NCBI GenBank assembly: GCA_004802705.1
Contig: SGPL01000036.1
Span: 1 to 64,000 of the forward strand
Direction: 5' to 3'
Length of the DNA stretch: 64,000 bases
DNA from: Bondarzewia mesenterica
Lineage: Eukaryota > Basidiomycota > Agaricomycetes > Russulales > Bondarzewiaceae
Position 1 is the first letter of the stretch. Each line of letters opens with the position of its first letter. The notes below the pieces were generated by a model that saw only the letters and a program-made list of their open reading frames with translations, was not told the DNA's origin and searched no databases. Of the stretch, positions 54,846 to 64,000 are shown piece by piece. The position numbers were made by a program, and so were the translations under genes.

Positions 54846-55586
54846 CTAAGCCACCCTGATTTTTTTAGGCGCTCCGCCTTTGCGCTCGTCTGGTGCGTAA
54901 TTGTGGACAGCAACTTTGTGCCTGTGCTTTTTCGCAGGGTCTTTGAAACTCATGTTACAATCGTCGTAAGGGCACACATGCGGTCTTTCGCCAGTACTGT
55001 ATCAGATGTCAGAAATCCGGTCTACAGTGAGGAGAAGAGAGGGGAATACATACTGTACGTTGAAATGGCAGCTGGTGAGATTGTGACGCTGTGTGAACTT
55101 CTTGAGACACCAGCTGCACTGGAACGGCCTGTCAGAGAAGGCATGCATGAGATGGAGAAACAAATGAAAGTGGAAGAAATGAACTCACGTAATTTTGAGG
55201 TGCGTGCCTTCAATATGACGCTTGATCGCGCTTTGGCTTTTGAACTCAGACTCCTTGTCACAGTGCGTCACCGGATGCCCGTAAGTACATTTCCACGGGC
55301 CCTTCTCGGATGGACCATCACACACAGCGTACTTTTTCCACTCATCGCTGTCATAGTTGAAAGGCAGTTCAATGACTTCGAGCTTGACGCCGTTCTCATT
55401 GACGTGAGGCGGCTCGCCAGAGGGTTGCGGTTTTCTGCCGCACTTCTTAGAAGATGGTTTCGAAGCAGGCTTCACCGCCCTGGGCCTCCCCACCTTCTTA
55501 CCGGGACCCGGTTGAGCCTTGGGGCGCGGTGCGGACTCCGCTGTCTGTTGCATGTTGACGCTAATGAGCATCCTATCAATGGACAT
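54846..55586 (-). CDS. C2H2 zinc-finger protein with AT-hook-like motif
   Basis: Probable DNA-binding factor. The N-terminus holds GPGKKVGRPRAVKPASK, whose GRPR core is an AT-hook, then basic Ser/Lys stretches. ELPFNYDSDEWKKYAVCDGP and GPWKCTYGHPVTHCDKESEF, IKRHIEGTHLK form the first finger-like unit (C...C...H...H). The next exon gives RPFQCSWCLKKFTQRHNLTS (CxxC, H) and after an intron HTGERPHVCPYDDCNMSFKD, KKHRHKVAVH, a clear linker HTGERP followed by a C2H2 finger. It ends GGAPKKIRVA at 54846. Joining uses GTATGT within FNV-H and acceptor GATACAG. Start at 55586 (MSIDRMLISVNMQQ), with internal ATGs possible. An open plus-strand frame (54903-55622) overlaps it but is an antisense reading. 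Confidence 0.85.
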
Positions 55587-55784
55587 ACGGCTTCTGTAGA
55601 AAATATGACGCGTTCAGGATGAGGAGGTAAATCATAATCAGGAATGCTGACCGAGTAATGGAAGTATGGGAATCTCGAGCGTCGCGGTCATCATCATCAT
55701 CCGTTTTCGAACCCTCTCTGTCCGTCGTGTGGTCAATATTGCACTAGATAACGTCTTTGAGAAAAATAACATGCTCACTCAAGA

Positions 55785-56869
55785 TCATGTAACTTCCTCT
55801 TCGATATCGATGTGCGCGGAGAGGGCACGGAGACCTCCCTTGATTCGCTGGCCACGCGAGGAGCAGGCTGACTTCTGACGAAAGATCGATATCAGTCCAA
55901 ACAGATAGAGTGTACGACTGCTTGTCGTGACTTACACGCCATGCTGGATATCCCCGGCGGTCCTTTCGTACTGAGATTCGTTACACGCCGCATAGTCCGG
56001 TGAAGTTTGTCGTTGCATAGGGTAAGAAAAATCGAATCGATCGGGCGGGTGATGGGGCTCCTTTGCGGACAGGGAGGTAAAAGTTTCATACGCAGCAGGT
56101 GCTTCGTCACTGCCATCCATCCTATATAGTATAATATCCGCTAAAATCAGAGAAACATCGACGGAATCATTATAGTTAATCACAGACCTGTCCAAGTAGA
56201 CGAGACACTCAGCTTCATAAGTTGGATGATCGACCGAGTGTCCGCGATAGGTCGTCATGCCGTACGCAGCGGAGGGAGTTGCAATGTTGTCGGGCAAGGA
56301 TCGGCTGTGGCCCACTCAAGATCAGTCCACAGAATAAGATTGCTCCAACATGGAACTTACCGCGCCGCGACTGCTCTCATTGTTCTTTGTAGCGCATCCT
56401 CTCTTGCCTTCGTAAGGGCGGGGGTGGCATGTGGAGAGTGAAGTGACAATGGAGGGAGGTCCGGGTATGGAAGACTACCTGTCCTGTCGTAGGTGTCTTC
56501 GTGCTCCGGATTAAGCAAGGCGTGAATGGAGGGCAATCTTCGCGCGTTGTTGAAGCGTCTGTTGGCCGCATGATAATCGAGGGGTTTGAGACTGAAAAAT
56601 GAGGTCAGAACAATGGCGGGTGGCGTCGGCAAGCACTCCGACGTGGGCAAGGACAAAGTAGTCTCTACGGAGGGGGCGCCACATAAGGCGAGCTGGACGT
56701 CCACCGGAAGGCCGCACTCGACGTCGAGGATGAGTACTCACGTTAAGCTAGAAATCTCCGAGCCGATATAGGTGGACTGAGAGGTGATGCTTGAGGACGG
56801 AGAAGGAGGAGGAGTGAGGCGGCGGAAATGAGACAGGCGATAAACATCATGTCCAGAAGGCAAGAACAT
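55785..56869 (-). CDS. Hypothetical Pro/Ser-rich protein, function unknown
   Basis: Four exons chain cleanly: MFLPSGHDVYRLSHFRRLTP (56869 onward), LKPLDYHAANRRFNNARRLP to TMRAVAAR, RSLPDNIATPSAAYGMTTYR to AECLVYLDR, and MDGSDEAPAAYETFTSLSAK to GDIQHGV, with a short last exon ending HIDIEEEVT at 55785. All junctions are GT-AG and in frame. The protein is about 240 residues, low in hydrophobic helices, and contains SLPYPDLPPLSLHSPHA and HHPPDRFDFSYP. I recognise no domain. It may be a short regulatory or scaffold protein. Confidence 0.65.
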
Positions 56870-57748
56870 GGCAGGGTGAGGAAAGAAGAGGTGCCAGAGA
56901 AGGCGGGAGTCGGAAGCGCGATCTTTTAAACATCTCAACGATAGGCCTTTTTGGGGGGTTGGCCGCAAAGTGCGTAGTATGTGAGGCACGATTGGGGGAC
57001 CTCAGGAAGCCGTGTTTTGCCAGCGGCTGTGGCTTTGCATTAAAAAACTCTTTTTCCTCGTCGCGATCGTCACCTCAAGACAATGATTCCAGAATTTGGC
57101 TCGGAGTACTGCGAAGCAGAAGGACAATGCAAATGGAAACGTAGAAAGATCAGAATAAGCAGATAACTGTGGGAAAATACCTCGTGGATCGATGGCAGCG
57201 AGAACAAGGGACGCACTAAACCTTTGCCTGAAAAACATAGACGCCTATAAGCCGGAGATCATGGCGGGGCCGAGGCGATCCTTACAAATATACATTTTGA
57301 GCATATGCGATAAACACCGTCAGGAATCAGTCGCACGTGTATTTTCCTTCTACCTGAGGCTGGAGTGCGCTGGAGACTACGTTGAAAGAGTAAAAGATCA
57401 CGAAATAGTGCATACCTGCCGGGTGAAAGCGTTTGAGCGTTGCAGTGGCAGAATTCCATCAGCGCCGGTGCAAGGACCTGTTAATGGCGTGCAAGAGCGT
57501 ATGATCGAAATTTCCAAATTGGTGAAGCACCAGACCATTGTCAGTTTAACATCTTGTTTAGTTTTGTTATCGGGGAATGGAAACAAGGACAATCGTTTGT
57601 GAAGACATAGACAGAAGACCAGTACTGGGAAACCCAACAATTGAGGTGCGTACAAGACCGAGAATAATGCCACTCACCAACGCGTAACAACGAACGGGAC
57701 AACCATGAAGAAGAAAGGGAAACATATTCACTATTACGAACAGCTGGC
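56870..57748. other. Intergenic between hypothetical gene start and Dif1-like gene end
   Basis: 879 bp; short open frames on both strands without family features. No supported gene. Confidence 0.45.
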
Positions 57749-58571
57749 TTAGATCGGTTTGAGGTCCGACCCCAGAAAACCGCCGGAAAAATTGGCAGCA
57801 CTCCAGTCTTCCTCTTCTTCAATACCATTGCCAAAAGAAATCGTATCGTTGCCATCGTGAGTATCTGAGATAAGTGATGTACGGAACGTGGCCGCAGGGA
57901 GAGACTGCGTCTGTCTGAACTCCCGTGCAGTTCGCCTGAGCGGCTTGATAGGTCGTCCCGCATTGACATGGTTCGCGGAATAAGGCGAACCGATACGCAG
58001 CTCGGCATCCGCCATATTTCCGCCCTTCTCCATGTCCTCGTCCTCATCAGCATCCCCATCTACTTCGTCCATGATCGCTTCCCCTCGTGAGCGCTTGAGA
58101 ACAGATGGCGCGGTGGTCGAATGCATTGGCTCAGAGTACACAGCATGGATAATATCAAAGGACGATTGAAACACGGGTTGGCCATTGGCGGATCTGTGAG
58201 GCGTTGAGGCTATTCTAGACAATACCCTGCTTGTTGAAGCCCCGGGAGCGAGTCGATCTGTGGCATAGCCCTCTGTGACACCTATCAGGTTGTATGAGTC
58301 AGTCCGAACGCGTTGAAAGCATAAGGTATTCGGCAATGACATGATTAAACAAAAGATGGCTCACTCTTTCGGACGCGAGTTCCTACGTTCTGCAATCGCG
58401 CGGCGAGGTCGTCTGAGATGCTGTAGCACGCGTTGGATCGCCACGGTTTGACGGCCAAATGAGAGGAATGGATACTACTCACAGGCTACTCGCAGAGGTC
58501 GTAAAGGACGATGTTCTGGAAGAGAGCGAGTCGTCTGTCAAAACACGTTTGGGTCGCAATTCTGAGTCCAT
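57749..58571 (-). CDS. Possible ribonucleotide-reductase regulator (Dif1/Spd1/Sml1-like)
   Basis: Three exons: MDSELRPKRVLTDDSLSSRT then FTTSASSL (58571 onward), ISDDLAARLQNVGTRVRKS, and VTEGYATDRLAPG, with GT-AG introns restoring LISDD and RKSVTEGY. The basic block RVRKSVTEGY, the later PVFQSSFDIIHAVYS and the acidic end with EEEEDWSAANFSGGFLGSDL recall the RNR-inhibitor family (Dif1 of yeast, Spd1 of fission yeast, Sml1), whose short motifs bind or import the small subunit and are destroyed in S phase or after DNA damage. The middle is disordered with a Lys/Arg patch (SVLKRSRGEAIMDEVD). About 230 residues, stop at 57749. The likeness is by motif memory only; it could be an unrelated disordered protein. 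Confidence 0.55.
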
Positions 58572-59604
58572 CGTTCATGAAGGTGAGTGTGGGTCACGGC
58601 GGCTGAGACGCGTCGACCACCGTCATGTGCGCGCGTTTCCCAACGCCACACCGAATGGCTGCCGAGTGCCAGGCCGTAGGCGGCAATCGCCCGAAAACCG
58701 TGTCCCTGCTCTGCGGCCGCTAGTGTACGTCTAACTTCAATACAAAGGGTACGTTACATTTAATCAGCACCGGGCGAAATACATGCTGAAGATTGTCAAT
58801 AAATAGTTTATGCAAACGATAATCGCTGAAACTGCAAATGCTGACCCGCAATCTCGAACCCCCCTCAACTTGTTCACCTCAACAATTCTGTGATCATCTT
58901 TCTACAAGTTTGAATGAGCCCAGTCACATCCCTGTGATTTCGTCGTTTGGCAATGGCTTCGATGAAACAAGGGATCGTGGGCATTGCTGGCTATTCTGTC
59001 AAGGGAGATACGGACAGGCGCTGGCACAGACCCCAAATTTTTGAACCGTCAAATCGAACCCTCACAGTTGAATTGCTGAGATTCCGAGTTGCGTCTTCGC
59101 AGGGGAAAAAATAGGTATAAAGACAGGTGTCTTAAAGGTGGACAATTTTATGGACTGACCAAGAGAGCGCTTAGTAGCAGAAGCTGTCCATGTTAGAATC
59201 TAAGACGAACACGAGGTGATCAATCGATGCAATGCTGAGCTTGCCGAGGCGCAAGATCAAAGCTGATCAAAGACATAATCTTGACCTTCAAGACAAAATA
59301 AGCAAGACAATTGAAAAGAGCTCAACAGGCAGCATGGATTTTGCTCAAAGCTATTTTTTTTGCGACGGGCAATGCGAAAGACGGCATGAGCCCGAGGGCC
59401 TGCGGAGCTGGAACGACCAAATGGGGAAAGAGCGGCTCGGCTGGACGGTGCGGCCGGGTCGAAAGGCGGGAAGAGAGAGTGCAGCGTGGGTGCTGGAACG
59501 TTCCCGCCAGCCTTTCGCCGTGGGTTGGTCCACACGTCCTTCGTCGCTCACAACGAGCACGGGCTGCTCCTTCAGCCTCCTAATCCTCCATAGTTTCTCT
59601 CTGT
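58572..59604. other. Divergent promoter region (Dif1-like / kelch gene)
   Basis: 1.03 kb between head-to-head starts. Frames of 60-130 codons near 59.2-59.6 kb are not supported by splice or family evidence. Confidence 0.45.
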
Positions 59605-62600
59605 ATGACTATGGCTTTCGGTAGATCATCTCCTTATCATCGATTTCTCGCTGTCACGGTCATCCTCATCTCGCGTCTCGCGACGACGGGCCTTGCCCAG
59701 TCTATTTCGACCAACACTCCGATTCCTCCTCTCCAGTGGATCAATCTCACTCCTCATCTCCAAGGTTCCTCTCCTCCTCCTCTCAAGGATGTCTCTATCG
59801 GCTATGATGACACAACCAGGACTCTCCTCATATTTGGTGGAGAATCCCAGACTGGCGTACCACAAGATGGAACCCATCTGTGCGTTTCCGCTCAAATGCC
59901 TCCGTCTCTTTCTTCGTTTGCAAACTGCATCCCGACGTGTTGCTTCACAGTCTCAATCTCAACTCTCTTGTCTGGTCAACGCCTCAGCCTCCTTCTGGTT
60001 TTGAAGGATCGCCTGATCCGAGAAGTGCCGCCATTGGTGGTGGCGACTTCGCTGCCAGCTAGTAAGTGTATCTGTCTTCTTTTTATGGGCTCTCATTGAC
60101 AATACGTGCAGCCGTAGTGGGCATGTCGTGATCGGTGGATTAGGATCGAGTGGACCTCTATCGGACGTCTGGGTGGGTTTCCTGTTTCTACACCGCGGAC
60201 ACCAAGCCATGAATCCAAAAGAACCGTAGTAATCGTATATCAGATGTTGTTTGATTGGCCTGGACTGGGCTTAGAGCCTCTGAGCCAATCAAACAACATC
60301 TGGCATGGTTCTGACGAATTCATGGCTTGATGTTCCCGGTCCTATTTTTCTTTTGATATCGTGCATCACCACGTCTTTGCTCAACTAAGATGCAATAGGA
60401 ATACGACTACAATAACCAGTTCTGGGCTCAGGTGAATGTCACCTCCGGCGGTCCTGCCCGTTGGGGCGCTGCCGGTGGAATTGATATTCGAGTCCCTTTC
60501 GACCCATCTGGGAATCCTTCCCCAAACAATACATTCTATCTCGCGGGTGGTATCGACAGCTCTGGGCTCAATGCACTGTCGGACACTTGGAAACTCGAAC
60601 TTAGCGGCACTCTGTCATCAAATTTGCGGACGTCTCTTGTCGCCAGTTGGTCGCATGAGCCGCTAGGTAATTCCCTGCCCGCGATGTCGGGCGAGGGAGG
60701 TACTGTCATCTCTCAGCAAGTCATCGCCGTGGGCGGATGCAGCAAAACAACTAATATCACGACATCTTGCGCTCAGCAAAGTTCGTATGTTCTCAATATT
60801 GCCAAGGGATCATCCGTTACCCCTGCGACCTGCGTTGCCCCGCGTGTCGGTGCGGCTGTGGCCCCAAACGAGAATGGTGCCTTGTCCAATTTCGGATCCC
60901 AAGTCTTCGTCATGCTCGGATTATTCAATACTTCTGAGTGGGATGATGGTAATGGTTTCCAGAGTGGCGAGGTGGTACGTCAAGAGGCTATCTCCCATCT
61001 CATCGCCGAGCAACTCACCTTGACTACATGGTATTAGGACGTTTTGGATGTGAATGCGGGCTCGTGGGCTCGTGTCCTACCTGCTGGAGACCCTGGCTCC
61101 AACAACGATGTCACCTATCCCTCACCTCGTGAAGGTGCTATTGCCTTTTCTTATTCTTCTGGTCTCGTGGGGTCATCGCGTAGCGCTTCATCTGACACGC
61201 TCGTGTTTGGTGGTCGCGATGCTTCTGGAAATTATCTCAACGAACTCTGGTTGTTGCGAGCCTATAATGGATCGGTTACATCGTCAGGCCAGAAATGGTC
61301 CGGGTTCGGGAACGGTAATTTGCAGTCGGGTGCTAGTGCCAACGGTGCTGGCGTTACTGTGAGCTACATGTCCAGCTGTGTGAGCGCCATCTCCCACCCT
61401 ACTGCGTCTACTACCCGGAGCATCTCATCGTCAAGCCCCACTAACACCCACTCATCCTCACCATCATCGTCGTCCACATCGCCCTCATCACCGGCACTAT
61501 CCCTTGCTCAGTACGATACGTCTCTATCGCATAAGTTGCTTGCCCCGCTTTCTGTAGTTCTACTTCTTCCTGCAATCATCCTTTATCGGTGGTCGTTACC
61601 TTCGGTTATCCCCACTCAAGCATCGGACCATTCCATTTTCCTGATTTTCAGCTCTGCACTAACTGCAATTGCCGCTTATGGTGTTGGTATCGGCGGCCTG
61701 GCTTCCTCTTTCACCTCCATTTCATCAGTAAACACGAGTAACCTCTCAAAGCGCGCTGTCTCGTCTGATAATATCTTGAAAACTGCTCATGGAAAAGCCG
61801 GACTCGCGTTATTTATCTGTCTTTACGGTTTGGTTCCTGTTCTTTTCCTCCTGCTCATTGGATGGCAGCGCTTCTTCCACTCTCCCAGCGAGGAAGACGA
61901 AGCAAATCCCGCACTCGAGCCCTTGCGCGCCAATTCCACCGATACCGCAGAAAAGCTCAACTCGTACAGGCCTCCCGGTACTCCCGGGCCACAGTCCGAT
62001 GAGCGCTCGCCTCCTGCTTCTCCCCCGCCAGATGCAAGTCCCCGACGGCGACGGTTCCACTCCTGGGGCGGGCCCGGTCTCCTCCCAAACTTTCGCGGCC
62101 GCGAACCGCGTATGTCCACCGAGAGCGCGACGGAATCCGAGACCTCCGGGCCACACCGTGCATTCGAAGTGGTGAACCGTCCTCAACGCTCTCGCCATCA
62201 TAGTGCGACCGGTACTCTCACGTTATCGTCGGATGTCTCCCATAACCATCGCATGCCTGTCGCCCCACGGAGTCTGGGAGATCTCAGCTGGATTGAACGA
62301 CGACGTAGTGTCAATGCCATTGTGAGTATCTGCAGTTTCTTTAGTGTCTGGTTGCATCTCAACGACGTTGTCTGCCGTTCTTGTGATTAGGGAGAGCTAG
62401 ATTATGCGCTTCATCAGTCAAACGGTCGCACTGTACCACCGACCCCTGTCCCAGCAGACATGCTCAGCACGCAAGCACTGATGACGGGAGCGCCAGCCGT
62501 ACCACAACCACAACCAGTCATGCCACCCATGACAGAGATCTTCCTACACACGTTATTTCATGTCCTTGTACTAGCGCTATGCGTCCTGTCATTAATAGCG

Positions 62601-63053
62601 CTGTGGAACCGCGCGCCTAAGGCCACCTTCGGTGTCTTTTTGGCGTGGACGCTCGCCTGTTATGCCGTCATTATCATAATGGCCTGGAAGGGCCAGCCGC
62701 GAGACTCGGCGCTTACTGTTCTTTTGGGCCGCCTTCGGGGCGACGGCCAGCTGCACAGAGCGAATACTGCGACACCTAGCCCCTCTCGCCCTCTCTCGAC
62801 TGTAGGGACGGACCAGTTCCCTTTCCCCGTAGACTCGCGTGGGCCTTACCTGCAGCAGCCTCCGTTCCGGACGGCGCACGAAGACGATTTTTACTCCAAT
62901 TCGCATGGCGCCCCTTTGTCATCTGAAGACGAACCTGGATCTGATGAAGACGAGGATTTACGGCAGCGCCGCATCGAGGGAGAGATGGATCGGCGGGACG
63001 TGTCCATCGTGACGGTGCCAAAGCGCAGGCTCTGGATCACGAACCCTTCCTGA
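59605..63053 (+). CDS. Secreted/transmembrane kelch-repeat protein with multi-helix C-terminus
   Basis: Signal peptide FLAVTVILISRLATTGLAQS, then kelch-type beta-propeller blades: VSIGYDDTTRTLLIFGGESQ, HVVIGGLGSSGPLSDVWEYD, GGPARWGAAGGIDIR, NTFYLAGGIDSSGLNALSDT, VISQQVIAVGGCSKT and TLVFGGRDASGNYLNELWLL. A Ser/Thr/Pro-rich stretch (about 61.4-61.5 kb) leads to several membrane helices (LLAPLSVVLLLPAIILYRW, SIFLIFSSALTAIAAYGVGI, AGLALFICLYGLVPVLFLLL, and after the last intron FLHTLFHVLVLALCVLSLIA, FLAWTLACYAVIIIMAW). Acidic, Arg-rich tails end KRRLWITNPS at 63053. The arrangement resembles fungal plasma-membrane proteins with an extracellular propeller and a cytochrome-b561-like helix set; no haem ligands were verified. 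The intron 60173-60398 holds a large hairpin. Confidence 0.85.
60201..60332. repeat. Long imperfect inverted repeat (hairpin / MITE-like) inside a kelch-gene intron
   Basis: Inner arms are a perfect 19-bp inverted repeat: CAGATGTTGTTTGATTGGC at 60241-60259 and its complement at 60284-60302, with a 24-nt loop. Outer arms also pair: CAAGCCATGAAT at 60203-60214 against ATTCATGGCTTG at 60318-60329, and AGAACC at 60220-60225 against GGTTCT at 60307-60312. The whole thus folds back over about 130 nt. Its host intron (60173-60398, 226 nt) is several times longer than most introns of this window, as if an element had been inserted. No target-site duplication or transposase was identified. Confidence 0.8.
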
Positions 63054-63658
63054 TGATCTGCCATGTCTCCTTCTCTCGTCCCAAATCGTAGTCGTATTCC
63101 TGTTTATGGCCTTTTTTTTTTCCTGTGTGATTATTACTCGCACTTGATCATGTTTAACGCCACATCTATCCCATACCCTTACTTCCTCTGTCCACCGCTT
63201 TTCTTTTTCTCCGTAGTCTATATTCCGGGACAATTGGTCTTGCCACTCACTTTTTCGTTGTCTCTTCCTTTGATTAATCCCCAACATGCATCCCATTGTC
63301 ACTGTCATTCTATTCCCTATCGTTTATTGTTCTTTCATTAGACACTTAAGCTTTTTGCGGACATTTCGATCTATATGCCGCTGTATTTTTTTTCGTGATG
63401 GATGCAATAATATTGGAGAAAGCCGTACTGTGTCAACTGTAACACCATGAGCAACTGGATGGATGGGTGAATGAAAGTCCTATGCGATGAGTATGATCAA
63501 AAAAGAAATAAGGGGGAACATAATGGAACCAACAAACAACAAGAGCATGGGATAAAGAGAGTGGGAGAGGTATCAAATGCGAAGAGAGAAGTGACTAAGG
63601 CTGGCCTTCGACAGCGACATCATGCCTCCACTTATCGACGCGTCCATATTTGGCATGA
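63054..63658. other. Convergent 3' region
   Basis: 605 bp between the kelch stop and the stop of the right-edge gene; T-rich, no gene recognised. Confidence 0.5.
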
Positions 63659-64000
63659 TCAGGCATTGGTGGCGGACGTAGGGACCATGGGCGCCACCAT
63701 GGGCATCATCACAGGCTGCATCATAGGCGGACCGAAGAAACCAGAACCCATGAGAGAAGGGTTGGAGAACATCATGCCGGTGTGCATCTGCTGCATCATC
63801 ATCTGCTGCTGCTGCTGTTGCTGTTGTTGGAGCATCATATGGTACTGCGTCCGGCGTTGTTGCTCTGGACGCAGGCCGAGCGGCATGTCGTCCTCGTCCT
63901 CATCTCCGCCGCTGGACGGCGGAAGCATCGACGAGAATCTTGACGCGCGCAGGCCGAGCGGCTGATCATCCTCATCGTCATCCACCGCGGCCGCAGGCTC
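63659..64000 (-). CDS. C-terminal part of a protein with DDxPLGLR repeats and Q/M-rich tail (partial)
   Basis: The reading enters from the right edge as EPAAAVDDDEDDQPLGLRAS and stops at 63659-63661. A motif occurs twice (DDDEDDQPLGLRASRFS and DEDEDDMPLGLRPEQQ) with a Ser/Pro/Gly spacer. After it come nine Gln in a row, a Met/Gln run, and a Met/Pro-rich tail (GSGFFGPPMMQPVMMPMVAP). Such tails are disordered. Acidic DDxPLGLR-type motifs occur near the ends of several fungal signalling proteins, but the domain part lies outside the window, so the gene cannot be named. Confidence 0.7.
   Translation of the reverse strand, partial: EPAAAVDDDEDDQPLGLRASRFSSMLPPSSGGDEDEDDMPLGLRPEQQRRTQYHMMLQQQQQQQQQMMMQQMHTGMMFSNPSLMGSGFFGPPMMQPVMMPMVAPMVPTSATNA

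Noticed and set aside
54903..55622. 239-codon plus-strand open frame
   Set aside because: It lies antisense to a zinc-finger gene with clear C2H2 motifs and correct splice sites; the plus reading has no domain.
61809..62201. Minus-strand frames opposite the kelch gene tail
   Set aside because: They mirror the Arg/Ser/Pro-rich cytosolic part of the kelch gene and have no features of their own.

Overview
The window is nuclear DNA of a basidiomycete fungus, most likely an Agaricomycete. Genes are dense (about one per 2.5 kb), lie on both strands and carry many 50-90 nt GT-AG introns. The content is typical: GPI-type CE4 chitin deacetylases, a membrane-tethered pepsin-like protease, a fungal GILT, and two members of a membrane-anchored family that I associate with Agaricomycetes. 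No bacterial, plasmid or viral block was seen, and no CRISPR array or transposase. The sequence is draft quality. Ambiguous bases are frequent between about 11,927 and 14,340 and recur near 24.2 and 25.2 kb. At least seven reading-frame breaks fall inside homopolymer runs, so several 'broken' genes are probably intact in the organism.

Layout. 1-1,552: GCK/Ste20-type kinase (minus, runs off the left edge). 2,720-8,961: two tandem chitin deacetylases with nearly identical exon structure, separated and flanked by poorly understood sequence. 9,995-11,916: Dal5-type MFS transporter. 12,752-14,522: alanyl-tRNA editing protein (AARSD1/AlaX type) with a 5-nt microexon. 14,725-15,632: RING protein. 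15,983-17,441: 2OG-Fe(II) oxygenase. 17,772-21,036: two paralogous single-pass membrane proteins flanking a stand-alone RPA70 N-terminal domain. 21,413-23,742: BTB protein. 24,183-26,618: membrane-fused spermidine/spermine-synthase-like protein, divergent from an SDR (26,851-28,548 or 28,685). 29,059-31,097: orphan protein.

32,986-35,063: CASTOR-like ACT protein. 35,656-35,741: tRNA-Arg(TCT) with a 13-nt intron. 35,893-36,940: O-methyltransferase. 37,526-38,068: ribosomal protein uL29. 38,452-39,775: HIS6. 39,974-42,030: hydroxyacid-oxoacid transhydrogenase. 42,786-44,973: aspartic protease. 45,289-47,248: PPR protein. 47,633-48,311: small secreted protein. 48,449-50,210: OST1/ribophorin I. 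50,426-51,467: mitochondrial uL22. 51,630-52,049: YOS1. 52,122-53,038: GILT. 54,846-55,586: C2H2 zinc-finger protein. 55,785-56,869: orphan. 57,749-58,571: possible ribonucleotide-reductase inhibitor (Dif1/Spd1-like). 59,605-63,053: kelch/transmembrane protein. 63,659-64,000: Q/M-rich C-terminus of a gene entering from the right.

The genes do not form one pathway. They are mostly housekeeping (histidine synthesis, cytosolic and mitochondrial translation, N-glycosylation, ER-Golgi traffic) mixed with cell-wall and secreted functions. The least ordinary stretches are the tandem chitin-deacetylase region, the 17.7-21.0 kb membrane-protein/RPA70N cluster, the 5-nt microexon, and a large hairpin element inside a kelch-gene intron.
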